From NCBI GenBank assembly GCA_963802765.1, contig CAWDJZ010000009.1:1-64000 (forward strand): a stretch of DNA of 64,000 bases. The letters are read 5' to 3'. The notes under the pieces are model-generated. The model had not been told where the DNA came from. It saw only the letters and a program-made list of their open reading frames with translations, and ran no database searches. Below, piece by piece: positions 59,678 through 64,000 of this stretch. The DNA is from Gaiellasilicea sp963802765. Its GTDB lineage: Bacteria > Actinomycetota > Thermoleophilia > Gaiellales > Gaiellaceae. The position numbers and the translations under genes are program-made. Position 1 is the first letter of the stretch, and every line of letters begins with the position of its first letter.

Positions 59678-60239
59678 TCAGTCGCCGGCGTTGATCGCGC
59701 CGAGCAGCTCCTCGCCCTCGTAGACGACCGGCCCTCCGGATGCGGCGAGCGGCGCGGGCTCGTCGGCCCAGGCGGCGTCGGGGCCGAAGACGTAGTAGAC
59801 GTCGTACACGAAGCCCGAGAAGCCGAGCCCGCCGAGATCGGTCTCCGCGAAGTACGTGCCGGTGATGCCCTCGCCGTCCCAGTACTGCGTCACGCGCGAG
59901 TCGGCGAGGATCGACTCGTCGATCGTGTCGCGCGCATCGGTCGAGCGCTGGTTGAGCCAGACGGCGTAGAGCTTCAGGTCCTCCGGTGTCTCGGCGTCGA
60001 GGATGTTCTCCCGCACCCAACGGGCGCCGGCGAGGCAGGTGCCTCAGGTCGGCGAGAGGAGGACGATGACGCGCGGCTTGCCCGCGTCCGCCTCGAAGTC
60101 CGCCCGCAGGTCGAGGACGTTGGCGAGCTCCTTCACGCCGCTCGGTCGGGGCGGCAGCCGTGTCGGCCGCCTGCTCGTCGTCGCCGCCGCACCCGGCGAG
60201 CGCCACCGCCGCGAGGAGCAGGAGCGCGAGAAAACGCAC
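59678..60239 (-). CDS. Candidate selenoprotein: thioredoxin-like lipoprotein with UXXC (in-frame TGA; one frameshift)
   Basis: GTG 60,237-60,239 begins MRFLALLLLAAVALAGCGGD, a lipoprotein signal with lipobox LAGC. After a one-base shift near 60,140-60,148 the frame reads VKELANVLDLRADFEADAGK, PRVIVLLSPT, then TGA (60,044-60,046), then GTCLAGARWVRENIL and on to YDVYYVFGPDAAWADEP. The TGA stands exactly where the first Cys of a thioredoxin-type CXXC would be. A hairpin suited to bacterial SECIS follows. With Sec the motif would be U-G-T-C, a redox site facing the outside. Alternatives are a Cys codon mutated or misread to TGA. The HemQ gene ends two bases upstream, suggesting one operon. Confidence 0.6.
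60011..60030 (-). promoter_or_regulatory. Candidate bacterial SECIS hairpin
   Basis: On the reverse strand, starting 14 bases after the TGA, CC(G)GCGCCC pairs with GGGTGCGG around the loop GTT, with one bulged G and one G-U pair. Known bacterial SECIS elements place a G/U-containing apical loop 16-37 bases after the UGA; here it begins 23 bases after. The coding sequence itself is high-GC, so some hairpin is expected by chance. Confidence 0.45.
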
Positions 60240-60241
60240 GC

Positions 60242-60942
60242 CTACGCGCGCACCTGCGCCGAGGCGCCGTCGAGCGCGTCAAGCGCGGCGCGGATCGACA
60301 TTCCCTCGCCGACGAAGATCGGCGTGTCCCGTTCGGTGTACGCCGAGGCTTCGCTCTCGCGCAGCGTCAGCATCAGGTGCATGAAGTCGGCGGGCTCGTC
60401 GCACTCGAACGCCGTCATGAACTCCTGGTCGTCGATCCCGAACGAGTACGTCGTGTGGTTGTGGATCGTCTCGAACTCGCGGCCGACGCGGATGTGCTCG
60501 TCCATCGCGCGCTGGCGGTCCTCCAACGGCAGCGCGTACCACGGGCGCACCTTCACGAACGGGTAGACGACGAGGTAGGGCGAGCCTTTCGGGACGATCT
60601 TGCGTGGGCGGCGGGCCTGCGTGTACGGCGACGCCTTCGTCGTCGCGAGGTACGAGTAGGGGGTCTCGAGCCACCCGGCGAGGGCGGTTCCGTTCAGCTG
60701 GGCGCCGAGCTCGCCGAGATCGGCGTAGCGCTCGGTGATCTTCCAGAGGAAGAAGTCGCAGTCGGGCCGGACGCCCGCCGTCGAGTACGCATGCAGGTGC
60801 TCGAAGCGGTCGCTCCAGCTCTCGACCACTTCCGCGAACGCGTCCTTCATCGCCGCTCGTTCCTCTACGGGAGCCTGCGCCAGGCGGGGTCGATGCGGTG
60901 GAACGAGTAGGCGACGTACTGTCCTTGGGCATCGGCGCTCAC
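60242..60942 (-). CDS. hemQ: Chlorite-dismutase-family protein HemQ/ChdC, coproheme decarboxylase (one frameshift)
   Basis: The last enzyme of the coproporphyrin-dependent haem pathway in Actinobacteria, converting coproheme to protohaem. GTG 60,940-60,942 opens VSADAQGQYVAYSFHRIDPA. A missing base near 60,868-60,872 shifts to the frame with VEERAAMKDAFAEVVESW. The family core is clear: PDCDFFLWKITERYADLGEL, KGSPYLVVYPFVKVRPWYAL, and FGIDDQEFMTAFECDEPADF. About 233 residues in all. It is followed after two bases by the redox lipoprotein gene. Confidence 0.85.
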
Positions 60943-60961
60943 GCGACATATCGTACGCATC

Positions 60962-61387
60962 GTGCGCTACGCCGCCCTCGCCCTGGCCCTACTCGTGCTC
61001 GGTGGCTGCGGCGGCGGCGAGGACGAGAGCGCGTCCGAGTTCGCGACCCGCGTCGTCGGCATGCTCGGGGCGGGCGAGGCGGGCGCTGCGTGGGAAGAGC
61101 TCCATCCCGCACACCGTGATGCGATCCCTCGCGAGCTGTACGTCCGCTGTGAGGGGACGGACGGGCTGGGAGGCAAGGTCGCGGACCTCGAGGTCGCCGC
61201 CGTTCGCGAGGAGCCCGCTGCCGTGCCCGGCGCCGGCGAGGAGCCGAGCACCGAGGTTGCGCTCCGCTTCGCGCTCGGCGGCGAGCCCGTCGAGCTCGAC
61301 ATGCACGTCTTCGAGGTCGACGGCGGCTGGGCGTGGGTGGTCGGCCAGGGCGACTACTCGGCGTACGCGGCCGGGCGCTGCCCGTAG
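60962..61387 (+). CDS. Putative lipoprotein (141 aa)
   Basis: GTG 60,962 starts VRYAALALALLVLGGCGGGE with lipobox VLGGC near residue 16. The mature part has a helical segment (FATRVVGMLGAGEAGAAWEE, LHPAHRDAIPRELY) and three strands (VALRFALGGEPVELDMHVFE, VDGGWAWVVG), an arrangement like NTF2-type or DUF4878-like lipoproteins. The function is unknown. It is divergent from hemQ. Confidence 0.65.
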   Translation: MRYAALALALLVLGGCGGGEDESASEFATRVVGMLGAGEAGAAWEELHPAHRDAIPRELYVRCEGTDGLGGKVADLEVAAVREEPAAVPGAGEEPSTEVALRFALGGEPVELDMHVFEVDGGWAWVVGQGDYSAYAAGRCP

Positions 61388-62581
61388 CTAACACCCGGTG
61401 TTCATGATTGCCGCGCGCACGGGCTCGAGGCTCGTCTTCGGCGTCCCGTCCACGTAGTAGACGCCCGACTGGAATCCGACCAGCGACGGCTCGTCGTGGG
61501 AGTGGAAGAGGAGCAGCCCGGCCACGCCCTGCTGACACGCGGCGAGCTCGATCGCGCGCCGGTAGTAGTCGGCCTGCGTCGTCTCGTCCACCGGTCTCAC
61601 GGCTTCCGTGCCCTCGTAGAGCGGGGCCTTGTCGGGCGGGATCGTCGTCTCGACGCCGAGCTCGCCGTAGAGCACGGGGAGCCTGCGACCGAACGCCTCC
61701 TCGAGCAGGGGGGCGAGCTTCTCCTCGTAGTCGGCGAGGCCGATCGAGGTCGACTCCGCCGCGGTGGGTCGGTCGGGCGGGATGCTCGAGCTGGCGGGAT
61801 ACGGGTGGAACGCGAAGCCGTCGAGCGGCGGCGTCGTGCGTCCGCTCGCGCGGTAGGCGGCCCCGAGATCGCGGATGAAGACGGTCGGCGAGTGCGTGTC
61901 CCGGCCCGTTCCGGGCCGGTCGATCCCGCGCGGCGCGAGCGCCCCGCCCCAGATCGTGGCGTCGTCGGCAGCCTCCTTGGCCGTGTCGTAGACCTCGGCG
62001 AGCAGGGCGAAGTAGGCCGGCGCAGCCGCGTCGCTCCCGTTCTCGTCGAACTGCGGCATCCAGAAGCGGTTCAGGTTCGGCTCGTTGCCGACGATCACAT
62101 CGCGGAGCCGGGGAATCTCGCGCAGGATCGCGGCAACGTAGGCCGCGAACTGACCGCGCGCGTCGTCGGTGAGCGGAGTTGTCGCCGACCCCGCGTGATA
62201 GACGCGGAGAACGACCCTGAGCGCTCCGGCCCGCTCCGCGACATCCCGGAGCACGGCGAGCTCCTCGGGCGGCGGCGCCGAGAGGCCGGGTTGCCAGACG
62301 CTCGTGATCGCGACGGCGCCGAAGCCGGCCTCGCGTAGCTGGTCGAGCGTGGGGCCCTGGTTGCGGACGGCGTCGTCGACGGCTCCGATCAGGAAACGGG
62401 GAGGCGGAGCCGGTGCCGGTTCCGCCGTCGTCGGCGTTGAACTCGGCGCGGTGGACGGCGTCGGTGTCGGCGTCGGCGAGGCCTGTTCGTCGTCGTTGCC
62501 GCCGCAGCCGGCGACCGTCAGCGTCGCAAGCGTCGCAAGCGCGACGGCGACGGCGAGCGCACCACGAAGGGGGCGCTCGAG
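61388..62581 (-). CDS. Lipoprotein with glycoside-hydrolase-like TIM barrel
   Basis: A lipobox (LTVAGC) near 62,504 is followed by a Thr/Pro-rich linker (SPTPTPTPSTAPSSTPTTAE) and a barrel domain of about 340 residues. Motifs such as FGAVAITSVWQPGLSAPPPE, DVIVGNEPNLNRFW (acid/base Glu) and LPVLYGELGVETTIPP (nucleophile Glu) fit clan A glycoside hydrolases, though the family number is not clear. It should act on polysaccharide outside the membrane. No standard start codon lies directly before the signal sequence, and the frame overlaps the next gene, so a base error near the start is possible. Confidence 0.7.
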   Translation of the reverse strand, partial: LERPLRGALAVAVALATLATLTVAGCGGNDDEQASPTPTPTPSTAPSSTPTTAEPAPAPPPRFLIGAVDDAVRNQGPTLDQLREAGFGAVAITSVWQPGLSAPPPEELAVLRDVAERAGALRVVLRVYHAGSATTPLTDDARGQFAAYVAAILREIPRLRDVIVGNEPNLNRFWMPQFDENGSDAAAPAYFALLAEVYDTAKEAADDATIWGGALAPRGIDRPGTGRDTHSPTVFIRDLGAAYRASGRTTPPLDGFAFHPYPASSSIPPDRPTAAESTSIGLADYEEKLAPLLEEAFGRRLPVLYGELGVETTIPPDKAPLYEGTEAVRPVDETTQADYYRRAIELAACQQGVAGLLLFHSHDEPSLVGFQSGVYYVDGTPKTSLEPVRAAIMNTGC

Positions 62582-63013
62582 ACCGCCACCGCCTTGCCGG
62601 GCCTCGTCGCGTGTACGAACGAGACGGAGAGCTGGTACCGCCCCGGCGCGACCCGTGGCCCGAGCGTGAAGGCAACGCGGCGGCCCGCCGCAGCCCGGCC
62701 GGTCTTCCGGGCCGTCACCGATCCGGCAGGAAGCCGTGTCAGGCGGGCGCGGTAGATGCATTCGCGGTCGCACCGGAGCGAGATCCTACGGTCACCCGGA
62801 ACAAACGCGACCACGGGCTTGATGGGTACCGGGCTCGGACTCGACGAGCGTCGTCGCTCGCCGATCGGCGCGACGAGGCCAGGCTCCCACGTGCTGGTGA
62901 TGCGGTGACCGGACCGCGTCCTCGGCGGCTCAGAGCGCCATCGACGAACCGCCCGCGTGTGCCGCGGGCACGAGGACGAGCGCCGCCAGAAGTGCCCCCA
63001 GAGCCCTGAACAC
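62518..63013 (-). CDS. Secreted beta-rich protein (one frameshift)
   Basis: GTG 63,011-63,013 starts VFRALGALLAALVLVPAAHA, a signal peptide, then GGSSMAL and a stop. A one-base shift near 62,932-62,940 continues in another frame with PVVAFVPGDRRISLRCDREC and AGRRVAFTLGPRVAPGRYQL, a fibronectin-like strand pattern, until the stop at 62,518. The whole of about 165 residues looks like a small exported adhesion or binding protein. Its end overlaps the upstream region of the lipoprotein gene. The function is unknown. Confidence 0.5.
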
Positions 63014-63033
63014 AGCGGGCTAAGGTAGCTGTC

Positions 63034-64000
63034 GTGGCAGACGTTTCGGACAAGCTGAAGTCGATTCCCGCCAAGCCGGGTGTCTACCTCTTCCGCGACG
63101 AGCGGGGCGAGGTCCTCTACATCGGGAAGGCGAAGTCGCTGCGGCCGCGGGTCCGCTCGTACTTCCAGGCCGGGCGCGGCGACACCCGCGCGTCGATCCC
63201 CAACCTCGTCGGGCGGATCGCCGACCTCGAGGTGATCGTCACGCGCACCGAGGTCGAGGCGCTCCACCTCGAGCAGAACCTCGTCAAGCGGCACCGGCCG
63301 CCCTTCAACGTTCGGCTCCGCGACGACAAGTCGTTCCCGTACATCGCCGTGACGGTCGAGGACGACTACCCGCGTGTGATGTTCACGCGCGAGCGACACC
63401 GCCGCGGCGTCCGCTACTTCGGCCCGTACGCGAACGCGAAGAAGGTGCGCGAGACGCTCGACGTGCTCAACCGCGTCTTCCAGTTCCGACCCTGCGAGGG
63501 GCCGAAGCCCGGCCGCCACTCCGGCATCCCCTGTCTCGATTTCCACATCGACCGCTGCCACGCGCCTTGCGTCGGCTACATCTCGAAGGAGGACTACGGC
63601 GAGATCATCGACGGCGTGATGAACTTCCTCTCCGGCGACACGAAGACGATCGTGCGCGAACTCCAGCGCCGGATGGAGGAGGCTGCGGCGGAAGAGCGCT
63701 TCGAGGATGCGGCCCGCTACCGCAACCGCCTCTTCGCGATCGAGAACCTCGCCGAGCGGCAGGGTGCGGACCGGCGCGAGACCGGCTCGATCGACGTGCT
63801 CGGGGTCGCAGCCGAGGGCGACCGCGCCGCCGTGCAGGTCTTCCCGCTCCGCGGCGGGAAGATGATCGATCGGCACGGCTTCCACCTCGAGAACGTCGAG
63901 GGCCAGGATCCGACCACGATCCTGGAGGTGTTCTGCCTCGAGTACTACGGCAACGCCCCCTCGATCCCCCCCGAGATCGTCGTGCCCCCCGACTCGACCG
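63034..64000 (+). CDS. uvrC: Excinuclease ABC subunit C (N-terminal part, runs off the window)
   Basis: GTG 63,034 starts VADVSDKLKSIPAKPGVYLF. The GIY-YIG nuclease (PGVYLFRDERGEVLYIGKAK, residues 14-33) makes the 3' incision in nucleotide excision repair, and the Cys-rich CHAPCVGYISKEDYGE region and UVR domain (MEEAAAEERFEDAARYRNRL near residue 214), which contacts UvrB, follow. The frame stays open to base 64,000, so the C-terminal endonuclease half is outside the window. It is divergent from the secreted-protein gene, with 20 bases between the starts. Confidence 0.95.
   Translation, partial: MADVSDKLKSIPAKPGVYLFRDERGEVLYIGKAKSLRPRVRSYFQAGRGDTRASIPNLVGRIADLEVIVTRTEVEALHLEQNLVKRHRPPFNVRLRDDKSFPYIAVTVEDDYPRVMFTRERHRRGVRYFGPYANAKKVRETLDVLNRVFQFRPCEGPKPGRHSGIPCLDFHIDRCHAPCVGYISKEDYGEIIDGVMNFLSGDTKTIVRELQRRMEEAAAEERFEDAARYRNRLFAIENLAERQGADRRETGSIDVLGVAAEGDRAAVQVFPLRGGKMIDRHGFHLENVEGQDPTTILEVFCLEYYGNAPSIPPEIVVPPDST

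Noticed and set aside
60044..60046. Interpreting the in-frame TGA as general stop-codon reassignment in this organism
   Set aside because: TGA ends many clear genes in the window, for example the dnaG, gnaT-neighbour and liv genes, so a recoded code is excluded.

Overview
The window joins two unlike stretches of DNA. Bases 1 to about 6,078 have moderate GC and consist of broken genes and mobile-element debris. From about 6,080 to the end the DNA is high-GC, uses GTG/TTG starts freely, often overlaps stop and start codons (ATGA/GTGA), and carries a dgt-dnaG pair and genes typical of soil actinobacteria. I infer a Thermoleophilia-like (Gaiellales/Solirubrobacterales) actinobacterium, probably a metagenome-assembled genome; nothing in the sequence names the species. 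The seam lies inside the 23S rRNA gene: only its last ~160 bases are present, and they start directly after the truncated N-terminus of a tyrosine recombinase. The left part may therefore be an assembly chimera or a decayed insertion into the rRNA operon.

Layout of the left part: an end fragment of a transposase-like protein, a promoter, a peptide-ABC substrate-binding protein broken by about six one-base shifts, an IS110-type transposase broken into four pieces, a 213-bp element with perfect 11-bp terminal inverted repeats, an acyl-CoA dehydrogenase-like pseudogene, and the recombinase fragment.

Layout of the right part: 23S 3' end, 5S rRNA and terminator; HtpX-type protease; an aliphatic-sulfonate/nitrate-type ABC importer (7.9-10.6 kb); a patchy accessory stretch (10.6-15.7 kb) with remnants, a duplicated short coding repeat and small secreted or membrane proteins; a housekeeping block with SDR, cupin, dgt, dnaG and tRNA-Asn (16-20.3 kb); assorted envelope, stress and resistance genes (20.4-26.5 kb); and a reverse-strand group of TIM-barrel isomerase, FAD oxidoreductase and orphan DNA methyltransferase.

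The centre (29.8-48.3 kb) is a large same-strand catabolic cluster of 19 genes, mostly overlapping or nearly so. It holds a molybdenum hydroxylase (CoxM/S/L-like) with CoxG, an LLM flavin oxidoreductase, a methyltransferase, an M20 hydrolase, an FAH-fold enzyme and a VOC protein. After a gap containing two large palindromes come an M24 (creatinase-fold) protein, an isopropylmalate-synthase-like enzyme, a PanE-like reductase, a complete branched-chain-type ABC importer, a second PanE-like reductase and a second M24 protein. The logic is import, hydroxylation and hydrolytic breakdown of an unknown, perhaps N-containing, organic compound. Adenine deaminase follows.

The last 15 kb holds secreted proteins (a copper-site protein, a subtilase, lipoproteins), tRNA-Leu, a thioesterase, an Rsm22-like methyltransferase, peroxiredoxin BCP, HemQ and the start of uvrC. 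Here a thioredoxin-like lipoprotein has an in-frame TGA exactly at the first position of its CXXC motif, followed by a hairpin of bacterial SECIS type. It is a candidate selenoprotein and the most striking observation in the window. Several otherwise intact genes in the right part carry single one-base frameshifts, which look more like consensus errors than biology.
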